A stretch of 39,829 nucleotides of DNA from an uncultured Verrucomicrobiota bacterium (GTDB taxonomy: Bacteria; Verrucomicrobiota; Verrucomicrobiia; Limisphaerales; UBA9464), in the NCBI GenBank assembly GCA_903835555.1, contig CAILNN010000107.1, positions 1 to 39,829 of the forward strand. The letters are read 5' to 3'. The notes under the pieces were generated by a model, which saw only the letters and a list, made by a program, of their open reading frames with translations, was not told the DNA's origin and did not search any database. Both the position numbers and the translations under genes were made by a program. Shown one piece after another: positions 6,389 through 14,268 of this stretch. Within the stretch, counting starts at the first letter, position 1; each line of letters starts with the position of its first letter.

Positions 6389-7810
6389 TCAAAGCTTGGA
6401 GGGCACTTCGCCAACGGCCTTGAACATCGCCAGGCATCGTCCGCGCTGGACAGCGTGATCGACAATGGGAGCCGGATATTTGCACCGCGCCAGTAGCAGC
6501 GGGTTTTCCGATGGCGTCTGAATGAGATCGGTGGGAATTCCCTTTAACTCCGGAACCCACCGTCGAATGAATTCGCCTTCGGGATCAAATTTTGCTCCCT
6601 GAGATGCGGGATTGAAAATCCGAAAATAGGGGGCGGCGTCGGTGCCGGTTCCGGCGCTCCATTGCCAACCGCCGGTGTTGGCCGCCAAGTCGGCGTCGAC
6701 CAAGTGTTCGTAGAAGTAGCGCTCGCCCTCCTGCCAGGAGATGAGCAGGTCTTTGGTCAAGAAACTGGCCACGATCATCCGGAGACGGTTGTGCATCCAG
6801 CCGGTGGCATTGAGACAGCGCATGGCGGCATCCACAATCGGGTAGCCGGTCTGACCGGCGCACCAGGCGGCAAATTGCCCCCGAGTGCCCGACCACTTCA
6901 GCCGATCATACTCCGACCGGAAACAGGCGGTGGCAACCTGGGGAAAATTGGCCAGCACTTGGTTATAAAACTCGCGCCAAATGAGCTCATTTTCCCAAAT
7001 CCGGCATCCGACCGAGCCTGGGCCACCTTCCGCAGGAAAAGCGGAAGTCAACCGTGCAAACGCCGTGCGAATCCCAAGTGTTCCTACCCGAAGGTGAGGC
7101 GACAAACGGGAGGTGCCGTCGGTCAGAGCGGGGAAATCCCGGGCCGTATCGTATTTGAAGACTCCCGACAACAAAAAGGCTTTAAGCGATTCGAGGGCAG
7201 CGTGTTCTCCGGCCAGTGGATAATGAACCGCAGCGGGTGGTGCGGAAGGGGTGACCTCCGCTACGGATAAAGAGGGTAAGTTTCCACGAACCGGATTCTT
7301 GGCCGGGCCGAGCTTCGGCCACGGGTCCTGTCGTGTGCGGGTGCGCCAACTCTTGGCATAAGGCGTGTAAACCGTATAGGGCGTCTCCGAACCGGTGAGG
7401 ATTTCACGACCTTCCCAAACGACAAGGTCTTTGTAGGAACGGAGCAGGCCCCCATTGGCCGCCAGGGCCTCAGCCACTCGTTGTTCCCGGACCACCGATT
7501 GCGGTTCGTAATCCCGATTGGTGTGAACCTCTGTAGCACCGGTTTCCCTGACCAGTCGAAGGAGTTCAACCTCTGGTGAACCCCGCCGAATGATGAGTCG
7601 ATGCCCAAGTTGGGCCAGATTCTTCTCCAGCGAAGCCAGCGAGCGCGCCAGGAAAGTCCGGGCTGCCGAACCGGTGTGCGGCCAGCCGAGGAGGGTGTCG
7701 TCCCAAATAAAAACGGGAACTATGGCTTCTCCTCGCGAGTAGGCGGAGTGAAGGGCGGTATTATCGGTAATCCGAAGATCGCGCCAAAACCAATGGATGA
7801 TGGGCCGCAT
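6389..7810 (-). CDS. phr: Class I deoxyribodipyrimidine photolyase
   Basis: The 473-residue protein starts MRPIIHWFWRDLRITDN, the usual N-terminal Rossmann (antenna-binding) domain. The C-terminal FAD domain has the landmarks ELIWREFYNQVL, GYPIVDAAMRCL, TGWMHNRLRMI, DADLAANTGGWQWSAGTGTD and RIFNPASQG, including the tryptophans of the electron-transfer chain. It should repair UV-induced cyclobutane pyrimidine dimers using blue light. A TTG four codons upstream is open, but the ATG fits homologues better. It stands alone between a flavodoxin remnant and a secreted dehydrogenase. A cryptochrome role is possible but less likely, given the canonical photolyase spacing. Confidence 0.93.
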   Translation of the reverse strand: MRPIIHWFWRDLRITDNTALHSAYSRGEAIVPVFIWDDTLLGWPHTGSAARTFLARSLASLEKNLAQLGHRLIIRRGSPEVELLRLVRETGATEVHTNRDYEPQSVVREQRVAEALAANGGLLRSYKDLVVWEGREILTGSETPYTVYTPYAKSWRTRTRQDPWPKLGPAKNPVRGNLPSLSVAEVTPSAPPAAVHYPLAGEHAALESLKAFLLSGVFKYDTARDFPALTDGTSRLSPHLRVGTLGIRTAFARLTSAFPAEGGPGSVGCRIWENELIWREFYNQVLANFPQVATACFRSEYDRLKWSGTRGQFAAWCAGQTGYPIVDAAMRCLNATGWMHNRLRMIVASFLTKDLLISWQEGERYFYEHLVDADLAANTGGWQWSAGTGTDAAPYFRIFNPASQGAKFDPEGEFIRRWVPELKGIPTDLIQTPSENPLLLARCKYPAPIVDHAVQRGRCLAMFKAVGEVPSKL

Positions 7811-7842
7811 GCTAACCGCCAACCGTCAGTCGAGAGATGGGA

Positions 7843-7869
7843 GATGGGCGGCTGAAGCCGCCGCCCATC
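7843..7869 (-). terminator. Hairpin after the sugar dehydrogenase gene
   Basis: Perfect 10-bp arms GATGGGCGGC / GCCGCCCATC enclose a 7-nt loop, starting 7 nt after the dehydrogenase stop codon. There is no T-run, so it may act as a transcript-end stabiliser, a factor-dependent terminator or a dispersed palindromic repeat. Confidence 0.5.
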
Positions 7870-7876
7870 GGGCTGA

Positions 7877-9382
7877 TTAATTCGTGGTACCGGCAGTGGC
7901 ACCGGTGTATTCCACGCGGACGATCCTGGCGTCTTTATTAGAGTCCCAAGTGGTACCGTATTCCGTCACATAGAGACAGCCATCGGGTCCGAGCTCGACG
8001 TCCATCGGGCGGATGAAGCCTTCCTTGGGCATGAATCGTTCCATGTGTTCAATGTTGTCGTTCTTGTCCAGCTTGGCGGCGATGATCCAGTTGCGGCTCC
8101 ATTCATAGATGAACAGCGTGTGATCATACTCCTTGGGCAGTTTAGTCTGGGATTTCAGCTTTGGGTCAAAGTAGTAAACCGGCCCCCCCATGGCGGTGCG
8201 CCCGCCCGAGCCCAGGACCGGCCACTTGGCTGATGGCCCTGATGTATAATAAAGCATGGCGGGTTGGGCCGGAGGAAGATCATGTGTGCCGGTGTTGTTG
8301 GGCGAGTTATTGACCGGATGTTCGGCATCCCATAAGGGCCCCGAATTCGTCGCGGCGAAATCCCAGTGGTGATACGGCTTGTTGTTGGCGATAAAGTACG
8401 GCCAGCCAAAGTTTCCAGCTTTCCGTGCCTGGTTAAATTCGTCATACCCCGCAGGACCCCGGTCTTCCTTGGGTCCGCCGGCGTCGGGACCGACTTCACC
8501 CCAGTAAAGATAGCCCGTCTTTTGATCGACCGAGATGCGGAATGGATTCCGGTTGCCCATCACATAAATTTCGGGGCGCGTGCCGGGAGTGCCCGGAGGG
8601 AAGAGATTATCCTTGGGGATGGTATAGCCACCGTTCGCCTTGGGGGTGATGCGCAGAATCTTGCCAGTCAGGGCGTTGGCGTTAGCCGCCGACCGTTGAG
8701 CGTCCCAGGGATAGCGTTCGGGCCGTTCATCGCTAGGGGAATAGCCGTCGGATTCAAAGGGGTTGGTGTTGTCGCCGACGGAAATATAAAGATTGCCCTT
8801 GGCATCGAAGGTCAAGGATCCGCCCACGTGACAGCAAGTGACGCGCTGTTCCTCGATGTCGATGATCTTGGCCTCGCTGGCCAAGTCCAATTGATCGCCT
8901 TTTAGCGTGAAGCGGGACACGCGGATATAACCATATTTGCGCCCCTGGGCATCGGTTTGCGTTTCCGGCAGCGAATGATTCAGGTAAATCCAGCCGTTCT
9001 TGCTGAAATTGGGGTCGAGCGTTACACCGAGAAGCCCGTCTTCAAAACCAGCCGGTCGGTTGAAAAAGACCGGGATTTTTGCGATCTCTACCGTTTTCCG
9101 TGTATCGGGACGGTACATTTTGACCAACCCACCTCCTTCGACGTAGAACACGCGACCATCCGGGGCGATGGCCATTTCCATGGGGCGATCGACTGCCGCA
9201 GAACCCAGACCCTCGGGAGCGCCCAAGCCGTCGAGGACAACTTTGCGGAAACTCGATTCCGGAGGGAAGATACTTGGGGTGTTGTTGGTCCCGGGGACAC
9301 CGGTGGTGGGTGTCTGTCCATTCTGCGCATTCAACGCGACAGCACAGCACAGCCCAATGAGGGAAGGAGCGAGAAACTTCAT
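7877..9382 (-). CDS. Secreted PQQ-type glucose/sorbosone dehydrogenase-like protein
   Basis: The 501-residue protein starts MKFLAPSLIGLCCAVALNA with a signal peptide likely cut after ALNA. The body is a six-bladed propeller of the soluble glucose dehydrogenase family: RPMEMAIAPDGRVFYVE, EDGLLGVTLDPNF, VTCCHVGGSLTFD, NLYISVGDNTNPF, YVMGNRNPFRISVD and YDEFNQARKAGNFGWPY. It also carries the vicinal Cys pair CCHVGG. Such enzymes oxidise sugars or related alcohols in the periplasm with PQQ, although many members have no proven substrate. It is read divergently from rplU. I preferred the ATG at 9382 over an upstream start at 9421 because it begins the signal peptide cleanly. Confidence 0.85.
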   Translation of the reverse strand: MKFLAPSLIGLCCAVALNAQNGQTPTTGVPGTNNTPSIFPPESSFRKVVLDGLGAPEGLGSAAVDRPMEMAIAPDGRVFYVEGGGLVKMYRPDTRKTVEIAKIPVFFNRPAGFEDGLLGVTLDPNFSKNGWIYLNHSLPETQTDAQGRKYGYIRVSRFTLKGDQLDLASEAKIIDIEEQRVTCCHVGGSLTFDAKGNLYISVGDNTNPFESDGYSPSDERPERYPWDAQRSAANANALTGKILRITPKANGGYTIPKDNLFPPGTPGTRPEIYVMGNRNPFRISVDQKTGYLYWGEVGPDAGGPKEDRGPAGYDEFNQARKAGNFGWPYFIANNKPYHHWDFAATNSGPLWDAEHPVNNSPNNTGTHDLPPAQPAMLYYTSGPSAKWPVLGSGGRTAMGGPVYYFDPKLKSQTKLPKEYDHTLFIYEWSRNWIIAAKLDKNDNIEHMERFMPKEGFIRPMDVELGPDGCLYVTEYGTTWDSNKDARIVRVEYTGATAGTTN

Positions 9383-9443
9383 GTGGTGGAAAAGGACTAC
9401 ACCAGCGGCTGGTTTAATCAATCGAAGTTTCCAGCGAAGATCG

Positions 9444-9472
9444 TTGACACTCCTCCACCATCTGATTAAATG
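9444..9472 (+). promoter_or_regulatory. Predicted sigma70-type promoter for rplU-rpmA
   Basis: A perfect -35 box TTGACA (9444-9449) is separated by 17 bp from TAAATG (9467-9472). Transcription would begin about 40 nt before the rplU start. The site lies between two divergent genes and is the best promoter match in this gap. Confidence 0.5.
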
Positions 9473-9517
9473 ACCTTCCTTTGGTTGGGTGACGAATCAC
9501 CGGCCAAGCCCCTGAAT

Positions 9518-9829
9518 ATGTACGCTGTCTTGGAAACCGGTGGGAAACAGTATCGCGTTTCAACCGGAGAAAAATTGGAAGTTGAACTGCTCCCCGTGGA
9601 AGCAGGACAACCATTTGTCTTTGAACGGATTTTGCTGGTCAGTGACCAAGGCAAAGTGACGATCGGTGCTCCGCTCGTGACCGGTGCCAAGGTTTTGGTC
9701 GACGTGGTCGAGCACAAGCGTGGCGAAAAAAAGGTCATCTGGAAGATGCGCCGCCGTAAAGGCTACCACAAGAAGCAGGGTCACCGTCAGGAACTTACTG
9801 TGGTCCAAGTCCGCGAGATCACCGCGTAG
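9518..9829 (+). CDS. rplU: Large-subunit ribosomal protein bL21
   Basis: The 103-residue protein begins MYAVLETGGKQYRVSTGEKL, the universally conserved L21 start. It contains KMRRRKGYHKKQGHRQ, which contacts 23S rRNA, and ends TVVQVREITA. The length is normal for the family. An upstream in-frame start at 9470 would add 16 unrelated residues and is rejected. It is followed after 73 nt by rpmA and then obgE, the order conserved in most bacteria. No clear Shine-Dalgarno precedes the ATG. Confidence 0.97.
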   Translation: MYAVLETGGKQYRVSTGEKLEVELLPVEAGQPFVFERILLVSDQGKVTIGAPLVTGAKVLVDVVEHKRGEKKVIWKMRRRKGYHKKQGHRQELTVVQVREITA

Positions 9830-9902
9830 CCCCATGGGCCTACGCTACCCATCTCAAGGTTTCCCCATTCAATTCGTTTTTTAGTCTAAATACCCCTCTC
9901 TT

Positions 9903-10211
9903 ATGGCACACAAGAAAGGTCAAGGCAGTTCACGAAACGGCCGCGATAGTACGGCCCAACGCTTGGGCGTTAAAGCCTACGGTTCCGAAGCCGTTTCCGC
10001 TGGCAGCATCCTGGTCCGTCAGCGCGGAACTAAATTCCATCCTGGCAAGAATGTCGGAGTCGGTCGCGATTGGACTCTGTACGCTCTCACCGACGGTACG
10101 GTGCAATTCGACAAACATCGTCGCCGCGTCCACATCCTTCCTTTTGTGGAGGCCACCTCCGCAACGACTGAAGCGACACCTGCTGCACCGGTGGTCTCTT
10201 CTGTCAACTAG
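9903..10211 (+). CDS. rpmA: Large-subunit ribosomal protein bL27
   Basis: The 102-residue protein begins [16 protein letters not shown] and continues [21 protein letters not shown] and [10 protein letters not shown], all diagnostic of bL27, whose N-terminus reaches the peptidyl-transferase centre. The C-terminus has an extra Thr/Ala-rich tail (about residues 82-102, [11 protein letters not shown]) beyond the usual 85 residues. The start is without doubt, and no N-terminal cleavage peptide of the Firmicutes type is present. An intrinsic terminator begins 52 nt after its stop. Confidence 0.97.
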   Translation: MAHKKGQGSSRNGRDSTAQRLGVKAYGSEAVSAGSILVRQRGTKFHPGKNVGVGRDWTLYALTDGTVQFDKHRRRVHILPFVEATSATTEATPAAPVVSSVN

Positions 10212-10262
10212 TCCGTTTGTTAAGAGTACTTCTTTCTCGGACTTTTTTTCAGGCTATTTTGT

Positions 10263-10296
10263 GGGCGAGGCCTTTTGCCTCGCCCTTTTTCTTTTT
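10263..10296 (+). terminator. Intrinsic terminator between rpmA and obgE
   Basis: GGGCGAGGC and GCCTCGCCC form a perfect 9-bp stem around a 5-nt loop, followed by TTTTTCTTTTT. It is a textbook terminator, yet it ends only 16 nt before the obgE start codon. That leaves no room for a separate obgE promoter, so it probably attenuates read-through into obgE. Confidence 0.85.
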
Positions 10297-10312
10297 ACTC
10301 CCGGAGGTCCCC

Positions 10313-11551
10313 ATGTTTATTGATGAAATTCAGGTCTACGCGCGTGCGGGCCACGGCGGCAAAGGTTGTGTCGCTTTCCACCGCGAAGCCTATATCACCA
10401 AAGGTGGGCCAAGCGGCGGAAATGGAGGACGCGGCGGCAGCGTTATTCTCCAAGCCTCCCATGATCTAAACAATCTCCTGGAGCAATTCTACAATCCGCG
10501 GTTAATTGCCCAAAATGGGCAACCCGGGATGGGTAAGGGAATGGACGGTTCGGCCGGCGACGATATCCTGATCAAGGTCCCCTGTGGAACCTTGGTCTGG
10601 AGACTCCCATCGACCACCCCTCCAGCTTACCCGGTGGAAGCGGATGACGTCGGCGACGAGGAGGCCGATAGTCCCGATGAGTCGACGACCAACGAATTGG
10701 AAATTGCCGCTGGTCGGGTGGTGGGTGCCAATGCCGGACGCCCCATTATTCGGAGAGCTGGTCCCGAGCGCGCCGTCGAAATTGATTTAAGTCAGCCGGA
10801 AGCTGATTCCGAAAACACCCCCCGCAAGCCAAGGGAAAAAGGCGAATTGGTTTGCGACCTAACCACCGACGGCCAGCAATTTATCCTATGCAAAGGGGGG
10901 CGGGGAGGACTCGGGAATCGAAATTTTGCCACCAGCGTCCGCCAGGCTCCCCGCTTCGCCCAACCCGGCGAACCGGGAGGCGAAGGCGATTATCTATTCG
11001 AGCTTCGCATGATGGCGGACATCGGGATCGTGGGTTATCCAAATGCCGGCAAGTCGACCTTGCTGACCGCCATCTCCCACGCTCGTCCGAAGATTGCGCC
11101 ATATCCGTTCACCACCCTGACGCCTCAGGTCGGCATTGTTGAATATCCCGATTGGCGTCGATTGGTGGCTTGCGACGTCCCAGGTCTGATCGCCGGGGCG
11201 CATGAAAATGTCGGTTTGGGCCACGCTTTCCTTCGACATATTTCGCGCTGCAAAGTGCTGGTCATTTTGATCGACATGGCCGGGACGGATGCCCGTCAAC
11301 CGTGGGATGACTACAAGAGCCTGCTGGAAGAACTCGGTTGGTACGATCCGGCCTTGCTGGAACGTCCGCGATTGGTTGTGGCCAACAAAATGGACGAGGC
11401 AGTGGCTGAGGCCAATCTCAAGAAATTCAAACGGCGTGTGACCAAGACACCCGTCTTACCGATTTCGGCGGCCTTCGATGAAGGCATTGGCAGGTTCCGC
11501 GAACAGATTCGGGAATTGGTCGAAGAGGTGGAAGCGGCGGCCAGCCACTAG
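10313..11551 (+). CDS. obgE: Obg/CgtA GTPase with an inserted acidic segment
   Basis: The 412-residue ribosome-associated GTPase starts at MFIDEIQVYARAGHGGKGC with GGAGG 6 nt upstream. The Gly-rich Obg domain includes GGPSGGNGGRGG and GGRGGLGNRNFATS. The GTPase domain has G1 GYPNAGKS (241-248), G3 DVPGLI (288-293), G4 NKMD (358-361) and G5 ISA. Between about residues 97 and 176 the Obg domain is interrupted by a segment of about 80 residues that normal Obg lacks, with an acidic first half (EADDVGDEEADSPDE) and a basic end. There is no C-terminal OCT domain. Obg takes part in 50S assembly and stress signalling. The sequence before MFIDE is the terminator, so earlier starts are rejected. Confidence 0.95.
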   Translation: MFIDEIQVYARAGHGGKGCVAFHREAYITKGGPSGGNGGRGGSVILQASHDLNNLLEQFYNPRLIAQNGQPGMGKGMDGSAGDDILIKVPCGTLVWRLPSTTPPAYPVEADDVGDEEADSPDESTTNELEIAAGRVVGANAGRPIIRRAGPERAVEIDLSQPEADSENTPRKPREKGELVCDLTTDGQQFILCKGGRGGLGNRNFATSVRQAPRFAQPGEPGGEGDYLFELRMMADIGIVGYPNAGKSTLLTAISHARPKIAPYPFTTLTPQVGIVEYPDWRRLVACDVPGLIAGAHENVGLGHAFLRHISRCKVLVILIDMAGTDARQPWDDYKSLLEELGWYDPALLERPRLVVANKMDEAVAEANLKKFKRRVTKTPVLPISAAFDEGIGRFREQIRELVEEVEAAASH

Positions 11552-11607
11552 GATTCCACCTCTTAGGCAGTCGCTGGGGATTCGCGACGCCATTTGATCA
11601 TGGCGGA

Positions 11608-11632
11608 AAGCGGCGAGACGCCGCTTCTCTTT
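11608..11632 (+). terminator. Intrinsic terminator of obgE
   Basis: AAGCGGCG-AGA-CGCCGCTT forms a perfect 8-bp stem with a 3-nt loop, followed by the pyrimidine run CTCTTTC. It lies 57 nt after the obgE stop and adjoins the stop codon of the convergent mlaD gene. Confidence 0.65.
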
Positions 11633-12609
11633 CACTGACCGGTCCACCGGGGACGGGGCCCCGGGGGGACTGAATTGGTGGCATGGGGGACGTGCGGCTT
11701 ATAAAGTATCCCAAATCGGGACAGATTGCTGCTCAGCGTACCCAGGTCCGTCAGCATGGTGTCGACCTTGGCCCGCATGGCCGGGTCCTTGAATAGTCCG
11801 CCCGCAACTCCTTCCCCGGCTTGAATCCCACCGAGCAGGCCCTTGAGGTCGGCACTGGCCCCGGCCGTATTGCTCACAATGGTTAATAGTTCCGGGCGGA
11901 TGCCGTTGATGGCGGTTTGAAGGTTGGTGATCGTCCCATTCAGATTGGCCACCGTTTCGCGGGCCTGACGAATGGCGTCGGTAATGACCGGCTCATTGGT
12001 GGCAACCAAACCGTCGAGTCGGGCGACCACCGAGTCCGCATGTTCCGAAATTCGTTTGGTATTGATGACGGCGGCGGCCAGATTGGTCAGGACCTGGTCA
12101 TTGAGAAGCTCTTTATCAATGCGTCCCACCGATGCGTTCACCTTATCCACCGTGGTCTCCAAACGCCCCAAAAGCCCCATGGCCGATCGGGCGGCTTCCA
12201 ACATATCAAACGGCGGTTCGGCGGTGACCATGGCTCCATCGTCCAACATCGGGAGGGCATTCTTCGTGGGGGTAATCCCGATAAACTGGTCACCCAGGAA
12301 GCCGGATTGCTCAATCCCGAATCGGGCATCGCCATGAACGGAAAAACGGCTGAAAATTCGCAGGACGATGGTCACGTTGGTTGCCTCCGCGCCCAAGGTG
12401 GTGCTTTCAACGCTTCCAACCGGCACGCCCGCCAAGAGGACTGTTGCGCCAGGCTTCAGTCCAGAGACATTGCGACTAACTACGTGGATTCGATAGTAGG
12501 AGTGGAACCAATTGGCCCCTTTGCTGAAGTTGACTAGCATGGCCGCAATCAGCACGAGGCCCACGAGAACAAATAGCCCGACTTTGGTGGATTTAAGATT
12601 CGGGTCCAT
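11632..12609 (-). CDS. mlaD: MlaD-like MCE-domain lipid-binding protein
   Basis: The 325-residue protein has an N-terminal membrane anchor (about residues 10-28, VGLFVLVGLVLIAAMLV). An MCE domain follows at about residues 38-115 (NVSGLKPGATVLLAGVPVGSV, then SGFLGDQFIGITP). A long amphipathic helical region extends to about 300, and the tail is proline-rich. It is the periplasmic subunit that carries lipid between the MlaFE transporter and the periplasm. The start lies one base after the mlaF stop, so it is the third gene of the operon. The C-terminal helical part is longer than in E. coli MlaD (about 180 residues) and resembles the longer MCE proteins of other phyla. Confidence 0.88.
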   Translation of the reverse strand: MDPNLKSTKVGLFVLVGLVLIAAMLVNFSKGANWFHSYYRIHVVSRNVSGLKPGATVLLAGVPVGSVESTTLGAEATNVTIVLRIFSRFSVHGDARFGIEQSGFLGDQFIGITPTKNALPMLDDGAMVTAEPPFDMLEAARSAMGLLGRLETTVDKVNASVGRIDKELLNDQVLTNLAAAVINTKRISEHADSVVARLDGLVATNEPVITDAIRQARETVANLNGTITNLQTAINGIRPELLTIVSNTAGASADLKGLLGGIQAGEGVAGGLFKDPAMRAKVDTMLTDLGTLSSNLSRFGILYKPHVPHATNSVPPGPRPRWTGQ

Positions 12610-12610
12610 A

Positions 12611-13360
12611 TCAATTCATCAGGTTGCTTCTGGGTTCGGCGATACCGTTGACAAAATGGTTCACGATAGGGTCGGTCGAAGAGAGAATATCGGCGGTGGG
12701 CCCGGCGACATAGATTTCGCCGTCATGCAGCATCAGAATTCGGTCGCTAATGGTGCGGGCACTCTTCATGTCATGGGTGACGGCGATGCTGGTCACGCGG
12801 AGATAGCCCCAGACCCGTCGGATGAGTTGGTCGATGCGTGCGGCGGCGATGGGATCGAGGCCGGTGGTCGGTTCGTCATAGAGGACGATGGCAGGCCGGT
12901 GGATAATGGCCCGGGCCAATCCGACGCGCTTGCGCATGCCGCCAGATAATTCTCCCGGCATCTTCTGCTCGATACCCGAAAGTTCGACCATTTCCAGGGC
13001 CTCGGCCACGAGTCTTCGCATTTCGGCGTCGGTATGCCGCTGCTCGCGCCGAAGCAGAAAGCTGACATTCTCGTAAACGTTCAAGGAATCAAAAAGTGCC
13101 GCCGTCTGAAATAACATGCCGAACTGCCGACGCACCCGGAGAAGAGACCGTTCGTTAAGGCAGGCCAGGTCCTCTCCCTTGACCAGGACTTGGCCGGAAT
13201 CCGGTGTCATCAAGCCAATCAAGTGTTTTAGAAGAACACTTTTACCGCCTCCGCTTCGACCGATAATCACGACCGCCTCGCCTTCCTCTATCCGGAAGGA
13301 CGTGCCACAGAGTATCTTTTGTGTCCCCAGGGTCTTATGGAGGTTGCGAACTTCAATCAT
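12611..13360 (-). CDS. mlaF: MlaF-like ABC transporter ATPase
   Basis: The 249-residue ATPase has Walker A GRSGGGKS, Q-loop FQTAALFDSL, signature ELSGGMRKRVGLARA, Walker B IVLYDEPTTGLDP and the H-loop VTHD. The GGMRKR signature is typical of MCE-associated ATPases. It energises lipid movement by the MlaE permease. It is separated by 4 nt from mlaE upstream and by 1 nt from mlaD downstream, so the three genes form one transcript. Confidence 0.92.
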   Translation of the reverse strand: MIEVRNLHKTLGTQKILCGTSFRIEEGEAVVIIGRSGGGKSVLLKHLIGLMTPDSGQVLVKGEDLACLNERSLLRVRRQFGMLFQTAALFDSLNVYENVSFLLRREQRHTDAEMRRLVAEALEMVELSGIEQKMPGELSGGMRKRVGLARAIIHRPAIVLYDEPTTGLDPIAAARIDQLIRRVWGYLRVTSIAVTHDMKSARTISDRILMLHDGEIYVAGPTADILSSTDPIVNHFVNGIAEPRSNLMN

Positions 13361-13364
13361 GACC

Positions 13365-14144
13365 CTAGGCGGCGAAAAGGCTGGTGAGGAACAGGGTCAG
13401 GAAAAAATTGCTGACCAGAATGCAGATACTGGCGGCGACAACGGCGTCTGTGGTGGCGCGTCCGACACCTTCGGCACCGTGGCTGCACGTCAGCCCTTTG
13501 TAGCAACTGACCAAGGCGATCACGGCCCCAAAAAAGGTCGCCTTGATCATCCCAATCATGATGTCGCTCGGGTCGGTGTAGCGGTCAATATTAGCCAGGT
13601 AGTATGGGCCACTGATGCCAAGCAGGCGGACTCCCACCAGATAACTGGCACCAATGCCGACAATAACGGCTTCAGCGGTTAGAAGCGGTCCGGCGACCGT
13701 GCAAGCGATGAGGCGGGTGACGACGAGATAATCGACGGGATGGGTGGCCAAGGTCCGAAGGGCGTCAATCTGCTCCGTGACCTTCATGGTGCCCAACTCG
13801 GCGGCCATGGAGGCTCCCACGCGGGCGGTGAGCATCAGGCCGGCAAGAACAGGTCCGAGTTCGCTGCTCATGCCAACGCTGACCACGGCTCCCGTGGCCG
13901 TTTCCATCTTGAACTTATGGAATTGGAAAAAGGTTTGAGCGCAGAGGACCATGCCGGTGGCGGCACCGGTGGTCATGACCACGCTTTGGGATTTCACCCC
14001 AATAAAGTACAACTGCTCCAAGACCTCTCGACTGGAAGGGGTCTTGTAACGCAGGGAGCGGGCAGCCTCGGTTACCAAGACGGCTAGTTCCCCCAGTTCG
14101 CGCAAGAATTCGTGAAAATGGCGGCTGAGTCTGGGTAACAGCAT
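13365..14144 (-). CDS. mlaE: MlaE-like ABC permease
   Basis: The 259-residue inner-membrane permease has about five to six membrane segments. The family motif is in the centre: SSELGPVLAGLMLTARVGASMAAELGTMKVTEQIDALRTL is seen with normal spacing (positions about 90-130 of the protein). It forms the membrane core of the lipid transporter with MlaF and MlaD, and maintains outer-membrane lipid asymmetry in known systems. It is the first gene of the operon and is divergent from the E2 gene with a 124-nt gap that must hold both promoters. No clear -35/-10 pair stands out there. Confidence 0.92.
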   Translation of the reverse strand: MLLPRLSRHFHEFLRELGELAVLVTEAARSLRYKTPSSREVLEQLYFIGVKSQSVVMTTGAATGMVLCAQTFFQFHKFKMETATGAVVSVGMSSELGPVLAGLMLTARVGASMAAELGTMKVTEQIDALRTLATHPVDYLVVTRLIACTVAGPLLTAEAVIVGIGASYLVGVRLLGISGPYYLANIDRYTDPSDIMIGMIKATFFGAVIALVSCYKGLTCSHGAEGVGRATTDAVVAASICILVSNFFLTLFLTSLFAA

Positions 14145-14268
14145 CGATCGGGTCTAGATTAGCCTGTTTGGCGGGTGGGTCCAACCGGTTTTAACCTCGG
14201 GACCGTGGGTTTCCGAAAAAATACCCTTCCCCGACCGCGTGTATTCCCCCACATTCACGCTTCGTTTT

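Noticed and set aside
6184..6465. Minus-strand frame between pirin and photolyase
   Set aside because: It overlaps both genes, and the plus strand gives a better explanation (flavodoxin remnant).
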